Shown piece after piece: positions 24,161 through 36,728 of a DNA stretch of 64,000 bases. Numbering within the stretch: the first letter of the stretch is position 1; every line of letters starts with the position of its first letter. The notes beneath the pieces are model-generated. The model had not been told where the DNA came from and ran no database searches. It worked only from the letters and a program-made list of their open reading frames with translations. The stretch is from Mesorhizobium terrae (lineage in GTDB: Bacteria > Pseudomonadota > Alphaproteobacteria > Rhizobiales > Rhizobiaceae), in the NCBI RefSeq assembly GCF_008727715.1, contig NZ_CP044218.1, positions 5,253,501 to 5,317,500 of the forward strand. Reading direction: 5' to 3'. Both the position numbers and the translations under genes were made by a program.

Positions 24161-25510
24161 ATGGGCATTGTCGGGTGTTGCAAACGAAAGCCTGGTTCGG
24201 TGAACGCAAACGGTCAGTCGGCAGTCTTCGGCAGGCGCAAGGAGCCGCATACCGTCATCATCGCCCGTGGTGACGAAATCCGGCATTTCACGGTGCGTCC
24301 GTGGCTCATCGCCTGCTTCGGCTCGGCCATCGCCGCCGTCATCATCGGCTACCTTCTGGCCACTTCCTATCTCGTCTTCCGCGACGATCTGATCGGTGCC
24401 ACCACAGCGCGCCAGGCACGCATGCAGCAGGCCTATGAGGACAGAATTTCCGCGTTGCGCGCGCAGGTCGACCGCATCACCAGCCGGCAATTGCTCGACC
24501 AGCAGTTGATGGAAACCAAGGTCGGCGAACTCCTGCAGCGCCAGACGCAGCTCAGCCAGCGCCACGGCCGGCTGGGACCGATCCTGGAGCGCGCAGAGGC
24601 GATCGAACCGGCCGCCGTGGAAACGCAGGCGCCCGCCCCCGCCGTCACACCCGGCGACCGCAGCAAGCCCGAGGATCACGCAGCCCTGATCGATGGCAAG
24701 GCAGCGCCGCAGCTTGCGATGCTGACCAGCTTCAGCGGCGCCGACGCCCAGCCGTTCTCACGCTGGTCGACCCGAGCCGACCTGCCGCCCGACGCCTCGT
24801 CGGCCGATCGTGCCGACAAGCTGTTCGTGGCCATCAACCAGTCGCTGCGGGCGATCGAGAGCGAACAACTTCAGCGCGTCACGAAGCTTGCCGACACCAC
24901 CTACGAGAATGCCGACGCCATCAAGGAAGCACTGCAGGCCGCCGGCCTGCCGGTGGACAAGGATTTCGGCAAGAACGAAAGCGATGTCGGCGGCCCGCTG
25001 GTGCCGATCGACAGCGCCTTGCTGTTCGACACCAAGGTCAAGGAACTGGACGAGGCGCTGGACGAGCTCGACCGCCTGCGCAAGGAAGCGCGCCGCCTGC
25101 CGCTGGCCAATCCAGCGCCCGGCCGGGCGGTGACGAGCCCGTTCGGCGTGCGCGCCGACCCGCTGCTTGGCACGGCGGCACTGCATTCAGGCATGGATTT
25201 CCGCATTCCACTCGGTTCGGCTGCCCGCGTCACGGCGCCCGGCGTGGTGACCAAGGCCGGCTGGAATGGCGGCTATGGGCGCATGGTCGAGGTCGACCAC
25301 GGCCAGGGCTACACGACACGTTACGCGCATCTCGGCCGCATCTCGGTGGCGGTCGGCCAAACGCTGAAGGCCGGCGACGTGATCGGCCAGACCGGCAGCA
25401 GCGGCCGCTCGACCGGCCCGCATCTGCACTACGAAGTGCGCCACGACGGCGAAGCCATCGACCCGCTGCGGTTCCTGCGCGTCGGCAAGAAGGTCGAGAA
25501 GTACCTCTAG
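24161..25510 (+). CDS. M23-family peptidase with membrane anchor
   Basis: A 449-residue envelope protein: a short cytosolic part, one membrane helix (about 50-72, WLIACFGSAIAAVIIGYLLATSY), a coiled-coil-rich middle, and a carboxy-terminal LytM/M23 domain. The zinc ligands are intact: HSGMDFR, and HLHYEV near residue 424. M23 proteins either cleave peptidoglycan cross-links or activate amidases in division; the intact ligands suggest an active enzyme. The start at 24161 lacks a strong ribosome site and a later GTG (in GSVNANGQ) is possible. Confidence 0.9.
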   Translation: MGIVGCCKRKPGSVNANGQSAVFGRRKEPHTVIIARGDEIRHFTVRPWLIACFGSAIAAVIIGYLLATSYLVFRDDLIGATTARQARMQQAYEDRISALRAQVDRITSRQLLDQQLMETKVGELLQRQTQLSQRHGRLGPILERAEAIEPAAVETQAPAPAVTPGDRSKPEDHAALIDGKAAPQLAMLTSFSGADAQPFSRWSTRADLPPDASSADRADKLFVAINQSLRAIESEQLQRVTKLADTTYENADAIKEALQAAGLPVDKDFGKNESDVGGPLVPIDSALLFDTKVKELDEALDELDRLRKEARRLPLANPAPGRAVTSPFGVRADPLLGTAALHSGMDFRIPLGSAARVTAPGVVTKAGWNGGYGRMVEVDHGQGYTTRYAHLGRISVAVGQTLKAGDVIGQTGSSGRSTGPHLHYEVRHDGEAIDPLRFLRVGKKVEKYL

Positions 25511-25553
25511 ACCCTTTTCATGAGGCGCCGCCGACGCGGCGCGCCTGCGAAAT

Positions 25554-26195
25554 TCAGAGCTTGCGCAGCCCGATGCCATCGATGATGAGGCGAAGCCCGA
25601 GCAGGCCCATCGCCGTGCCGGCCAACCGGTCCACCCACAGCTTGCCGCGCGAATAGGCCGCCCGGGGATAATCCGCCGAGAAGACCAGCGCGACAACCGC
25701 GTACCAGCCGGCCTCGACAACAAAGACCAGCGGCGGCAGCAGCAGAAGAAGCCATGCCGGCGGCGCGGCAGGCAGCATCGCCGCGAAGATGCTGGCATAG
25801 ACGACCGCAGTCTTCGGATTGCTGAGCTGGGTCAGGGTGGCGAACAGGACCGAGCGCCAAAGCGAACGGTTTTCGACCGGAACGGTGCCAATTGACGGCA
25901 AGGGTTCGGCGGCGCCACGCCAGATGCGAAGCCCCAGCCAGACCAGATAGCAGCCGCCGGCGAGTTTCAGCGCGAGATAAAGCCAGGCGACCTGGTTGAG
26001 CAGTGCGGCAAGGCCAAGCAGCGCCAAGCTGGCGAAAACCGTGCCGCCCGCCCCCATGCCGATCGCCGTCGCCAAGCCATGCATGCGGGATTGGGCGATC
26101 GAAATGCGGGTGACAAACAGAAAACTCGGGCCGGGGCTGATCGCGCCGATCAGTACGGCGGTAACGATGGCTAGCAGGGCTGCGAGCGGCGACAT
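25554..26195 (-). CDS. LysE/RhtB-family amino-acid exporter
   Basis: A 213-residue inner-membrane exporter with six hydrophobic segments. The family start is clear: LLAIVTAVLIGAISPGPSFLFVTR, with the conserved ISPGPSF motif. NPKTAVVYASIF in the middle is also typical. The substrate is unknown; relatives export basic amino acids, homoserine, threonine or threonine-like compounds. An ideal AGGAGGTGA ribosome site precedes the ATG at 26193-26195, which settles the start. It is divergent from the sugar ABC operon. Confidence 0.92.
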   Translation of the reverse strand: MSPLAALLAIVTAVLIGAISPGPSFLFVTRISIAQSRMHGLATAIGMGAGGTVFASLALLGLAALLNQVAWLYLALKLAGGCYLVWLGLRIWRGAAEPLPSIGTVPVENRSLWRSVLFATLTQLSNPKTAVVYASIFAAMLPAAPPAWLLLLLPPLVFVVEAGWYAVVALVFSADYPRAAYSRGKLWVDRLAGTAMGLLGLRLIIDGIGLRKL

Positions 26196-26429
26196 GGCAA
26201 TCACCTCCTGGCGTTGAGATCGCTTGGGCAAGCGGCGGTCGATACCCGTGCTTGCCGATGGTTCCCCGCCGTCGTTCGCCAGTCGCGCGGGAGCGGAAGT
26301 TAGCCAAGGCGCCTGCGCCGGACAAGGGCGTCGAACGGCAACTGCCTGTGCCAGTCCGCGCCCCTGATTTCGTACCCGCCAACCCATCCCCTCGTCGGGT
26401 CCGACAGAGACCCCACCCCAAATTGCATC

Positions 26430-26464
26430 TTGACGAGCGCGCGACAAAATGGAATGAATATTTC
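26430..26464 (+). promoter_or_regulatory. Candidate promoter and IolR-like operator of the sugar ABC operon
   Basis: This lies in the 451-base gap 26196-26646, which holds no gene. TTGACG at 26430-26435 could be a -35, with an AT-rich -10 zone near 26453-26461. Overlapping that zone is GGAA-N6-TTTC (26451-26464), one base from GGAA-N6-TTCC, the motif reported for the inositol repressor IolR in Sinorhizobium (from memory). The rest of the gap shows nothing recognisable. Confidence 0.45.
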
Positions 26465-26646
26465 ACAAGAAGCCATCAATGGCTCAATCATTCCGAAATT
26501 AACACTCGGGAGGCCAGCCTCCCCATCGTTTACCTGTCAGTCCGCAAGTGAACGGTGCGGACGGCGGCGCATGCAGTTCCCCTTTCCGGGGCAGTTATCC
26601 GGATCATTCAGGTGCCACCGGACACCAATCGTGGAGGAGAAGAGAC

Positions 26647-27582
26647 ATGAAGACTTTTATTCTGGGTGCGGCATTCGCCGCGCTGATGACCGGCTCGGCA
26701 TTCGCCGGTGACATCGGCGTCTCGATGGCCAATTCGGACACCTTCCTGACCGTCCTGCGCAAGGGCATCGAGAAGGCGGCGGCCGACGCCAAGCAGCCGG
26801 TGCAGGTCGAAATCGCCGACGACGACGTCAACAAGCAGCTCAGCCAGGTGCAGAACTTCATCGCGGCCAAGGTCGACGCCGTCATCGTCAATCCGGTCGA
26901 CACCTCGGCCACCGCGCCGATGACCAAGCTCGCCCACGACGCCGGCATCCCGATCGTCTATGTCAACCGCCAGCCGATCGACACCGACAAGCTGGGCGAC
27001 AAGGCCGCGTTCGTCGGTTCGAACGAAGTCGATTCCGGCACGCTGGAGACCAAGGAAATCTGCCGCCAGCTGAAGGAAGCCGGCAAGAAGGAGGCCGGCA
27101 TCCTGGTCATGCAGGGCGACCTCGCCAACCAGGCGGCCGTCATGCGCACCAAGGACGTGCATGATGTGATCGCGACGCCGGATTGTTCCTTCATCAAGGT
27201 CATCGACGAGCAGACCGCCGGCTGGGATCCGGTCAAGGCGCAGGACCTGATGACCAACTGGATCGCCGCCGGCCACAAGCCGGACGCCGTCATCTCCAAC
27301 AACGACAACATGGCCATCGGCGCCATCAACGCCATGAAGGCGGCGGGCTGGAACATGAAAGACGTGATCGTGGGCGGCGTCGACGCCACCCAGGAAGCGC
27401 TTGCCTATATGAAGGCCGGCGACCTCGACGTCACCGTCTTCCAGAACGCGGCTGCCCAGGGCAGCGGCGCCGTCGGCACGGCCATGAAGCTTGCCAAGGG
27501 CGAGAAGGTGCAGTCGCCGGTCTGGGTGCCGTTCGAGCTGGTGACCCCGACCAACATGGACAAGTACGCCGCCAAGAACTGA
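26647..27582 (+). CDS. Sugar ABC transporter periplasmic binding protein, probably for myo-inositol
   Basis: A 311-residue periplasmic binding protein of the ribose/galactose/inositol cluster. Its signal peptide ends at AFA-GDIG (about residue 20). The fold shows the expected [48 protein letters not shown] and CNN-type [14 protein letters not shown] segments. It resembles IbpA of the inositol system (ibpA-iatA-iatP) in Caulobacter and Sinorhizobium, but ribose or another sugar is not excluded. GGAGGAGAAGAG precedes the ATG. A strong hairpin follows the stop codon. Confidence 0.85.
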   Translation: MKTFILGAAFAALMTGSAFAGDIGVSMANSDTFLTVLRKGIEKAAADAKQPVQVEIADDDVNKQLSQVQNFIAAKVDAVIVNPVDTSATAPMTKLAHDAGIPIVYVNRQPIDTDKLGDKAAFVGSNEVDSGTLETKEICRQLKEAGKKEAGILVMQGDLANQAAVMRTKDVHDVIATPDCSFIKVIDEQTAGWDPVKAQDLMTNWIAAGHKPDAVISNNDNMAIGAINAMKAAGWNMKDVIVGGVDATQEALAYMKAGDLDVTVFQNAAAQGSGAVGTAMKLAKGEKVQSPVWVPFELVTPTNMDKYAAKN

Positions 27583-27596
27583 CGGCAGGCAACAGG

Positions 27597-27630
27597 GATG
27601 CGCCGCCGGAGGAGCGGCGGCGCATCTTTT
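27597..27630 (+). terminator. Intra-operon hairpin, probable partial terminator
   Basis: A perfect 11-bp stem (GATGCGCCGCC / GGCGGCGCATC) is followed by TTTT, just after the binding-protein gene. In ABC sugar operons such a structure lowers expression of the downstream ATPase and permease relative to the binding protein, or protects the 3' end of its mRNA. Confidence 0.8.
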
Positions 27631-27677
27631 CCATCGACGGACAAGTGCCTGAACCTGATCCGGGAGGACTGATCGGT

Positions 27678-29216
27678 ATGCAGAGCCATGCAACGGCGGC
27701 AGCCGCGCACGACAGCAGCGCTGCGCCCGCAAGCGGCTATCTTCTCGAGGTCGAGAATGTGCGCAAGGAATTCCCCGGCGTGCTGGCACTCGACAATGTA
27801 CAGTTCCGCCTGCGCCCGGGCAGCGTCCACGCCCTGATGGGCGAGAACGGCGCCGGAAAGTCGACGCTGATGAAGATCATCGCCGGCATCTACACGCCCG
27901 ATTCCGGCACCTTCAAATTCCACGGCCGCGACATCCGGCTGAAAGGCCCGCTGGACGCGCTGGAGAACGGCATCGCCATGATCCATCAGGAACTGAACCT
28001 GATGGCGCCGATGACGGTGGCCGAAAACATCTGGATCCGCCGCGAACCGACCAACCGTTTCGGCTTCGTCGACCATGGCCAGATGCGCCGCAAGACGATG
28101 GAACTGTTCCGGCGGCTCAACATCGACATCGGCCCTGACGTCAGGGTCGGCTCGCTCAGCGTCGCCAACCGGCAGATGGTCGAGATCGCCAAGGCGGTTT
28201 CCTACGAATCCGACGTGCTGATCATGGACGAGCCGACCTCCGCGCTCACCGAGCGCGAGGTGGATCACCTGTTCAAGATCATCCGCAGCCTGCGCGAGCA
28301 GGGCAAAGGCATCATCTACATCACCCACAAGATGAACGAGCTGTTCGAAATCGCCGACGAGTTCTCGGTGTTCCGCGACGGCAAATACATCGCGACCAAA
28401 TTTTCCACCGAGGTGACGCGCGACGACATCATCCGCATGATGGTCGGCCGCGAGATCACCCAGATGTTTCCCAAGGAGACGGTGCCGATCGGCGACGTCG
28501 TGCTGTCGGCGAAGGGGCTGGCGCTGAAGGGCGTGTTCGCCGACGTCTCCTTCGAGGTGCGTGCCGGCGAGATTCTCGGCATCGCCGGCCTGGTCGGTTC
28601 GGGGCGCTCCAACATCGCCGAGACCATTTTTGGCGTGACGCCCGCCGATGCCGGCACCATCGAATTGTTCGGCAAGACGGTGCGCGTCGACAGCCCGGCG
28701 ACCGCCATGCGCCACGGCATGGCCTTCCTGACCGAGGACCGCAAGGATACCGGCTGTTTCCTTCTGCTCGACATCCAGGAAAACACCCAGATCGCGGTGT
28801 TGCAGTCGGGCTATGTCAAGGGCGGCTTCGTGCGCCAGAAACAGCTCTCCAAGGCTTCGGTCGAGGTCAGCAACGCGCTGCGCGTCAAGACGCCCGATAT
28901 GGCGGAGCCGATCAACAACCTCTCCGGCGGCAACCAGCAGAAGGTGCTGATCGGCCGCTGGCTGCTGACCAAGCCGAAGATCCTCATCCTCGACGAGCCG
29001 ACGCGCGGCATCGATGTCGGCGCCAAGGCCGAGATTCACCGCCTGATCTCGAAGCTCGCCGGCGAAGGCGTCGCCGTCATCATGATCTCGTCGGAGATGC
29101 CCGAGGTGCTCGGCATGAGCGACCGCATCATGGTGGTGCACGAGGGCCGGGTCACCGGCTTCCTCGACAGGGAAGAAGCCAACCAAGTCAAGATCATGGA
29201 GCTGGCGTCGCATTGA
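27678..29216 (+). CDS. Sugar ABC transporter ATPase (two nucleotide-binding domains)
   Basis: A 512-residue fused double ATPase of the RbsA/MglA/IatA type. Domain 1 has Walker [10 protein letters not shown], signature [14 protein letters not shown] (degenerate, as usual) and Walker [12 protein letters not shown]. Domain 2 has the degenerate P-loop GLVGSGRSN, signature [16 protein letters not shown] and [13 protein letters not shown]. The pattern of one full and one degenerate P-loop is normal for this class. An Ala/Ser-rich extension precedes the domain. A ribosome site CGGGAGG precedes the ATG. It energises the permease at 29247. Confidence 0.93.
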   Translation: MQSHATAAAAHDSSAAPASGYLLEVENVRKEFPGVLALDNVQFRLRPGSVHALMGENGAGKSTLMKIIAGIYTPDSGTFKFHGRDIRLKGPLDALENGIAMIHQELNLMAPMTVAENIWIRREPTNRFGFVDHGQMRRKTMELFRRLNIDIGPDVRVGSLSVANRQMVEIAKAVSYESDVLIMDEPTSALTEREVDHLFKIIRSLREQGKGIIYITHKMNELFEIADEFSVFRDGKYIATKFSTEVTRDDIIRMMVGREITQMFPKETVPIGDVVLSAKGLALKGVFADVSFEVRAGEILGIAGLVGSGRSNIAETIFGVTPADAGTIELFGKTVRVDSPATAMRHGMAFLTEDRKDTGCFLLLDIQENTQIAVLQSGYVKGGFVRQKQLSKASVEVSNALRVKTPDMAEPINNLSGGNQQKVLIGRWLLTKPKILILDEPTRGIDVGAKAEIHRLISKLAGEGVAVIMISSEMPEVLGMSDRIMVVHEGRVTGFLDREEANQVKIMELASH

Positions 29217-29246
29217 GCGCGCCGCCCGTTTGGGGTGGAGACGAAC

Positions 29247-30290
29247 ATGACTACGAATGACGTTGCAGGGCCTGCGAGCATCATAGGATCGAAGAAGCGC
29301 CTGCCGCCCGAGGTTTCCATTCTTGCCGTCCTGATCGGCATCGCGCTGGTGTTCGAGATCCTTGGCTGGATCCTGGTCGGCGACAGCTTCCTGATGAACA
29401 AGCAGCGCCTGTCGATCATCATCCTGCAGGTGTCGGTCATCGGCATCATCTCGGTGGGCGTGACGCAAGTCATCATCACCGGTGGCGTCGACCTGTCGTC
29501 GGGATCGGTCGTCGGCCTGGTCGCCATGGTGGCCGCCAGCCTGGCGCAGACGGCCGCCAATCCGCGTGCCGTCTACCCTTCCCTCACCGACATCTCGCCG
29601 ATCTTCGCCATCCTGGCCGGCCTCGGCGTCGGCCTGTTGGCGGGCTGGATCAACGGCTTCATCATCGCCAAGACCAAGATACCGCCCTTCATCGCCACGC
29701 TCGGCATGATGGTGTCGGCGCGTGGCATCGCCAAATGGTACACGATGGGCCAGCCGGTGGCGCTCCTCAGCGACAAATTCACCTGGTTCGGCAAGAGCTT
29801 CGAGGTGTTCGGCTTCCCGCTGCCGCTGCCGGTCATCATCTTCCTTTTGGTGGCGCTGATCTTCCACATCGCGCTCGGCTACACGCGCTACGGCAAGTTC
29901 ACCTACGCCATTGGCGCCAACCAGCAGGCAGCGCGGGTGTCCGGCATCAACATCGGCAACCACCTGGTCAAGGTCTATGCCATCGCCGGCCTGCTTTCCG
30001 GTCTCGCCGGCGTGGTGACGGCGGCGCGCGCCGCCTCCGGCCAGCCCAATATGGGCGTCGCCTATGAACTCGACGCCATCGCGGCGGCGGTCATCGGCGG
30101 CACCTCGCTGTCGGGCGGCGTCGGGCGCATCTCCGGCACGGTGATCGGCACCATCATCCTGGGCGTGCTGACCTCCGGCTTCACCTTCCTCAAGGTCGGC
30201 GCCTACTACCAGGAGATCATCAAGGGCATCATCATCGTTGCCGCCGTCGTCATCGACCAGCAACGCCAGAACCGGCGCAAAAAAGCCTGA
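29247..30290 (+). CDS. Sugar ABC transporter permease
   Basis: A 347-residue polytopic permease of the RbsC/IatP family, with about eight to ten membrane segments. The family marks are GVTQVIITGGVDLSSGSVVGLVAM, FIATLGMMVSARGIAKW, ARVSGINI and AAVIGGTSLSGGVGRISGT. The ATG at 29247 follows GGAG and is preferred over an in-frame GTG at 29235. Together with the two upstream genes it makes a complete importer. A terminator follows at 30315. Confidence 0.92.
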   Translation: MTTNDVAGPASIIGSKKRLPPEVSILAVLIGIALVFEILGWILVGDSFLMNKQRLSIIILQVSVIGIISVGVTQVIITGGVDLSSGSVVGLVAMVAASLAQTAANPRAVYPSLTDISPIFAILAGLGVGLLAGWINGFIIAKTKIPPFIATLGMMVSARGIAKWYTMGQPVALLSDKFTWFGKSFEVFGFPLPLPVIIFLLVALIFHIALGYTRYGKFTYAIGANQQAARVSGINIGNHLVKVYAIAGLLSGLAGVVTAARAASGQPNMGVAYELDAIAAAVIGGTSLSGGVGRISGTVIGTIILGVLTSGFTFLKVGAYYQEIIKGIIIVAAVVIDQQRQNRRKKA

Positions 30291-30314
30291 GCCGCTCCTC
30301 CCGAGCCAACTGCC

Positions 30315-30343
30315 AGCCGTGCCGGCCTCCGGCGCGGCTTTTT
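30315..30343 (+). terminator. Terminator after the sugar ABC operon
   Basis: The stem AGCCGTGCCGG / CCGGCGCGGCT with one non-Watson-Crick pair, a 3-base loop and TTTTT downstream lies 25 bases after the permease stop. Confidence 0.75.
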
Positions 30344-30429
30344 CATGGCCACGGGCAAGTGCGAGCGCGCCGAGCATGGTTGGCGCGCAACTCAACGATG
30401 GCTAGACCGGATCGGCTTGATGAAGGAAC

Positions 30430-30505
<76 letters not shown>

Positions 30506-30722
30506 GCTCCGGGGCGGACCTTTAAGCAGTTAGCGTGCGCTGCGCAAGGCCAAATGACGGCGTGGATGAGACGCCCCACCCGTCCTTCCGCGGCTTTTCT
30601 GCATGCTGTCAAAAAACCTTCGCATGAACTGCAATTAGCCACGGCGCGCCGCTTGACACCTGCCGGTGAACCCCGTATCCAGCCGCCAACGACGAACGCG
30701 GCCAGCCGAATTCGTCCAGTGC

Positions 30723-30799
30723 GCGGGTGTAGCTCAGTCGGTTAGAGTGCCGGCCTGTCACGCCGGAGGTCGCGGGTTCGAGCCCCGTCACTCGCGCCA
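30723..30799 (+). tRNA. tRNA-Asp (anticodon GUC)
   Basis: The cloverleaf has acceptor GCGGGTG/CACTCGC, D-arm TAGCTCAGTCGGTTAGAGT, anticodon arm CCGGC-CTGTCAC-GCCGG giving anticodon GTC, and T-arm GGGTTCGAGCCCC. Discriminator G and an encoded CCA end the 77-base gene. Confidence 0.97.
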
Positions 30800-31080
30800 T
30801 TTTCTCTCCTCCAAGCCATTGTTTGCAAGGAACGGGGCAACGCGGCCGCGTAAGCGGTTTTGCAGCCACGCCGCTAACCTGCGCGCCAGGTTGTGCGATA
30901 TCGATCTTCCCACACGCATTGCCGAGACACGGATAGCGATAGCAACCGATCCAGTTGCCTCACAGCCCCGTCAGGCGCTTGCACGCGCCCTTCCCCGCCT
31001 TCGCATCGCTCACGGCCGCAGCGCGCCCGAAGCCATTGCCAAGCCTTTTGGCGATGGCGCCGGCGCACCAACCAGACAAC
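30800..31080. other. Gene-free stretch between tRNA-Asp and the HU terminator
   Basis: No gene, repeat or regulatory motif that I can support. Open frames here are short and have no recognisable sequence. Confidence 0.6.
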
Positions 31081-31110
31081 AAAAAAGCCGGGCTCAAGGC
31101 CCGGCTTTTC
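31081..31110 (-). terminator. Terminator of the HU gene
   Basis: The stem AGCCGGGC / GCCCGGCT with a 5-base loop is flanked by a run of six A on the left (U-tract for the minus strand) and TTTT on the right. It lies 24 bases past the HU stop and could work in both directions. Confidence 0.85.
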
Positions 31111-31133
31111 GCATTTCTGAACAATGGGACGTC

Positions 31134-31406
31134 TTAGTTGACGGCGTCCTTCAGGCCCTTGCCAGCCGTGAACTTCGGCACCGTACGCGCCGGGATCTTC
31201 ACTTCAGCACCGGTCTGGGGGTTGCGGCCGGTCGAGGCAGCGCGCTTCGAGACCGAGAAATTGCCGAAGCCGACCAGACGGACATCGCCACCATTCTTCA
31301 ACTCGCCGGTGATTACGGAGAACACCGCATCCACCGCCGACTGCGCGTCACCCTTAGAGATCTTCGCGGCATCGGCGACAGCGGACACCAGTTCGTTCTT
31401 GTTCAT
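31134..31406 (-). CDS. hupB: HU-family DNA-binding protein
   Basis: A 90-residue histone-like nucleoid protein that bends and compacts DNA. The family core is complete: MNKNELVSAVADAAKISKGDA, then LVGFGNFSVSKRAASTGRNPQTG with the DNA-intercalating Arg-Asn-Pro arm, and KIPARTVPKFTAGKGLKDAV. GGAAGGGAA precedes the ATG at 31404-31406. It lies downstream of lon on the same strand, a conserved alphaproteobacterial neighbourhood, but terminators separate the two. Confidence 0.96.
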   Translation of the reverse strand: MNKNELVSAVADAAKISKGDAQSAVDAVFSVITGELKNGGDVRLVGFGNFSVSKRAASTGRNPQTGAEVKIPARTVPKFTAGKGLKDAVN

Positions 31407-31513
31407 AAAAATTCCCTTCCATGAGAAAACCGGAACTTGCGACTCATCCGGCAGGGATTGGACTTTAGAAAGAAGCGTTCCCACAACCAAGCCGCAAGAC
31501 CGACAAAAAGACG

Positions 31514-31573
31514 AAAAAAGCCCGGAAAACCGGGCTTTTTCACAAGAAAGCCGGGCTCAAAGGCCCGGCTTTC
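31514..31573 (-). terminator. Two tandem terminators after lon
   Basis: The first (31514-31540) has stem AAAAAAGCCCGG / CCGGGCTTTTT with an AAAA loop. The second (about 31546-31573) has stem AGCCGGGC / GCCCGGCT and is almost identical to the HU terminator at 31081. Both lie between the lon stop and the HU start, and would insulate HU from lon transcription. Confidence 0.85.
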
Positions 31574-31601
31574 CGTTTGTGCGTCGCACTCTTGGCCGCT
31601 G

Positions 31602-34010
<2,409 letters not shown>

Positions 34011-34232
34011 TGTCCAACCTTTCCTTCGCGACCGCCCTTAGCCAATCGCGAATCTCATATTAACGACCGCGGGTCATTCCGCCTACCACCGATTGTGACG
34101 GGAGTTTTGCAGCACAGAATTCGGCCCTTGGCCTTCGCTGATTAAGTGGATGCGGCGCCGGCAAAGATCAAGGTCCGCCGGCACCTGCCTTTAGTGCTAG
34201 GCATGGCCTTTCGCCAAGCCCGCATCCAGGAA

Positions 34233-34259
34233 ACGAAAACGGCGCCTTTCGGCGCCGTT
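34233..34259 (-). terminator. Terminator of clpX
   Basis: The 9-bp stem AACGGCGCC / GGCGCCGTT with a 4-base loop is followed on the minus strand by TTTCGTTTC. It lies 22 bases past the clpX stop, in the gap before lon. Confidence 0.8.
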
Positions 34260-34280
34260 CCAACCCTGGAGGAAGGCACG

Positions 34281-35555
34281 TCAGGCGCTGACGTTGCCCT
34301 TCTTTTCCTTCTGTTCGGAATAGATGTAGAGCGGCCGGGCGTTGCCCGAGACGACCTCTTCCGAAATCACGACTTCGCGAACGCCTTCCAGCGCCGGCAG
34401 CTCGAACATGGTGTCGAGCAGGATCGCTTCCATGATGGAGCGCAGGCCGCGCGCGCCGGTCTTGCGCTCGATGGCGCGCTTGGCGATAGCCGACAGTGCG
34501 TTCTCGTGGAAGGTCAGGTCCACATTCTCCATCTCGAACAGCCGCTGATACTGCTTGACCAGCGCGTTCTTCGGCTCGGTCAGGATCTGTATCAGAGCAG
34601 GTTCATCGAGGTCCTCAAGCGTCGCCAGAACCGGCAGACGGCCGACGAATTCCGGGATCAGGCCGAATTTCAGCAGATCCTCGGGCTCGACCTGGCGGAA
34701 CAGATCACCGGTGCGGCGATCTTCCGGCGAGGCAACCGTCGCGCCGAAGCCGATCGAAGTCTTGCGGCCGCGGTCGGAGATGATCTTGTCCAGGCCGGCG
34801 AAGGCGCCGCCGCAGATGAACAGGATATTGGCGGTGTCGACCTGCAGGAACTCCTGCTGCGGGTGCTTGCGGCCGCCCTGCGGCGGCACGGAAGCAACGG
34901 TGCCTTCCATGATCTTCAGAAGCGCCTGCTGCACGCCCTCGCCCGACACGTCGCGGGTGATCGAGGGGTTGTCCGACTTGCGCGAAATCTTGTCGATTTC
35001 GTCGATGTAGACGATGCCGCGCTGGGCGCGCTCGACATTGTAGTCGGCCGACTGCAGCAGCTTCAGGATGATGTTTTCGACGTCCTCGCCGACATAACCG
35101 GCTTCGGTGAGCGTCGTGGCGTCGGCCATGGTGAAGGGCACGTCGATGATGCGGGCCAGCGTTTGGGCGAGCAGCGTCTTGCCGCAGCCGGTCGGGCCGA
35201 TCAAAAGGATGTTCGACTTCGCCAGTTCGACGTCGTTGTTCTTGCCGGCATGCGCCAGGCGCTTGTAGTGATTGTGGACCGCCACCGACAGCACGCGCTT
35301 GGCGTAGGGCTGGCCGATGACGTAGTCGTCCAGAACCTTGAGGATTTCCTGCGGTGTCGGCACGCCTTCGCGCGACTTCACCATCGAGGTCTTGTTCTCC
35401 TCGCGGATGATGTCCATGCACAGTTCGACGCATTCGTCGCAGATGAACACCGTCGGGCCGGCGATCAGCTTGCGCACTTCGTGCTGGCTCTTGCCGCAGA
35501 AGGAGCAATAGAGGGTGTTCTTGGAATCACCGCCGCTGTTGCTGACCTTACTCAT
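34281..35555 (-). CDS. clpX: ClpX, ATPase subunit of the ClpXP protease
   Basis: AAA+ unfoldase that feeds ClpP. The 424-residue protein has the amino-terminal zinc finger (C17, C20, C39, C42), Walker A GPTGCGKT, Walker [11 protein letters not shown], the pore-loop GYVGED and the ClpP-docking IGF loop (TSIGFGA). The ATG at 35553-35555 starts [12 protein letters not shown] as in other rhizobia; the frame is open 16 codons further without homology. A 302-base gap separates it from clpP, so it may have its own promoter. Confidence 0.98.
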   Translation of the reverse strand: MSKVSNSGGDSKNTLYCSFCGKSQHEVRKLIAGPTVFICDECVELCMDIIREENKTSMVKSREGVPTPQEILKVLDDYVIGQPYAKRVLSVAVHNHYKRLAHAGKNNDVELAKSNILLIGPTGCGKTLLAQTLARIIDVPFTMADATTLTEAGYVGEDVENIILKLLQSADYNVERAQRGIVYIDEIDKISRKSDNPSITRDVSGEGVQQALLKIMEGTVASVPPQGGRKHPQQEFLQVDTANILFICGGAFAGLDKIISDRGRKTSIGFGATVASPEDRRTGDLFRQVEPEDLLKFGLIPEFVGRLPVLATLEDLDEPALIQILTEPKNALVKQYQRLFEMENVDLTFHENALSAIAKRAIERKTGARGLRSIMEAILLDTMFELPALEGVREVVISEEVVSGNARPLYIYSEQKEKKGNVSA

Positions 35556-35857
35556 CGTCCCAGTCCTTTCATGGGCACCCGCCGATGCTTTGGCGTATGG
35601 CACACCTAATTATCTATCGCGGGATTCCGCGCCGGCCAGTGGTCTGGCTCCTGCAACGCATTCCGTACGAAACACAAATCAGAAAACGTGGCAATGATTC
35701 CTGCAACCCCGCTGAAAGCTAAGCCGCCGAAAATCAACATAGCCTTAACGTAGGCAATCGCCGCAGTCGAGGAAACAGCCAATTGTGGCCGAAATGCCGC
35801 AAACCACACCAAAAGCGTGGTCTGCGGCCAGCAACTGCCATTTTAACGTCTTCGGTT
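35556..35857. other. Intergenic stretch between clpP and clpX
   Basis: About 300 bases with lower GC than the flanks, the natural place for a clpX promoter. A 68-codon minus-strand frame with a GTG start and one hydrophobic stretch (35606-35812) is present but has no ribosome site or family likeness. I do not call it a gene. Confidence 0.5.
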
Positions 35858-36487
35858 TCAGGCTGCGGAAGCCTCGACCGGATCGCGGCTTTCGATGACC
35901 TTGTCGATGAGGCCGAAATCCCGGGCTTCGTCGGCGGTCATGAAATGATCGCGGTCGAGCGTCTTCTCGATCGTCTCGTAGTCCTTGCCGGTGTGCTTGA
36001 CGTAGACCTCGTTGAGGCGGCGCTTCAGCTTGATGATGTCCTGGGCGTGGCGCTCGATATCGGAGGCCTGGCCCTGGAAGCCGCCGGAAGGCTGGTGAAC
36101 CATGATCCGGGCGTTCGGCGTGGCGAAACGCATGTCCTTGTGGCCGGCGCACAGAAGCAGCGAGCCCATCGAGGCCGCCTGGCCGATGCACAGCGTCGAT
36201 ACCGCCGGCTTGATGAACTGCATGGTGTCGTAGATGGCCATGCCGGAAGTCACCACGCCGCCCGGCGAGTTGATGTAGAGGTTGATCTCTTTCTTCGGGT
36301 TCTCGGCTTCGAGGAACAGAAGCTGCGCGCACACCAGCGTCGCCATGCCGTCTTCGACCGGGCCGGTGATGAAGATGATGCGCTCCTTCAGGAGCCGCGA
36401 GAAGATGTCGTAGGCCCGCTCGCCGCGATTGGTCTGCTCGACCACCATCGGAACGAGGTTCATGTAGGTTTCGAGTGGGCTCTTCAT
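35858..36487 (-). CDS. clpP: ClpP, proteolytic subunit
   Basis: Serine peptidase that forms the ClpXP and ClpAP chambers. The 209-residue protein has the catalytic Ser in [11 protein letters not shown] (S106), His in MVHQPSGG (H131) and Asp in LDRDHFM (about D180). The oxyanion-hole NSPGG and the [23 protein letters not shown] opening are typical. It is upstream of clpX on the same strand. Confidence 0.98.
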   Translation of the reverse strand: MKSPLETYMNLVPMVVEQTNRGERAYDIFSRLLKERIIFITGPVEDGMATLVCAQLLFLEAENPKKEINLYINSPGGVVTSGMAIYDTMQFIKPAVSTLCIGQAASMGSLLLCAGHKDMRFATPNARIMVHQPSGGFQGQASDIERHAQDIIKLKRRLNEVYVKHTGKDYETIEKTLDRDHFMTADEARDFGLIDKVIESRDPVEASAA

Positions 36488-36728
36488 AAATGGTCCCTTG
36501 CCTGGATGGGATTTCCGCGGCGGACGCGCGGAATCGATGCTGACTGTCGTGTCCGTAAATAGGATGCCGCCTCACCTTAGCGCAAGACCGGTCGGCCTAG
36601 CCATCCGGCCAGCGCATTTTCGCGGGCGGCGCCGGCGTTAACGAATTTTAAAGAATTCGCTTTTCCGGCCTTCGCCTTTCGCTAAAGTTGCAGCGAGCGG
36701 CGTCAGTACGCGTAAAAAGGGGTGGCAT

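Noticed and set aside
27405..30395. A minus-strand open frame of about 1000 codons
   Set aside because: It is antisense to the three sugar ABC transporter genes, which have ribosome sites, motifs and a terminator; the shadow has none.
35606..35812. A 68-codon minus-strand frame between clpP and clpX with one hydrophobic stretch
   Set aside because: GTG start without a ribosome site, no family likeness, and the region is expected to hold the clpX promoter.
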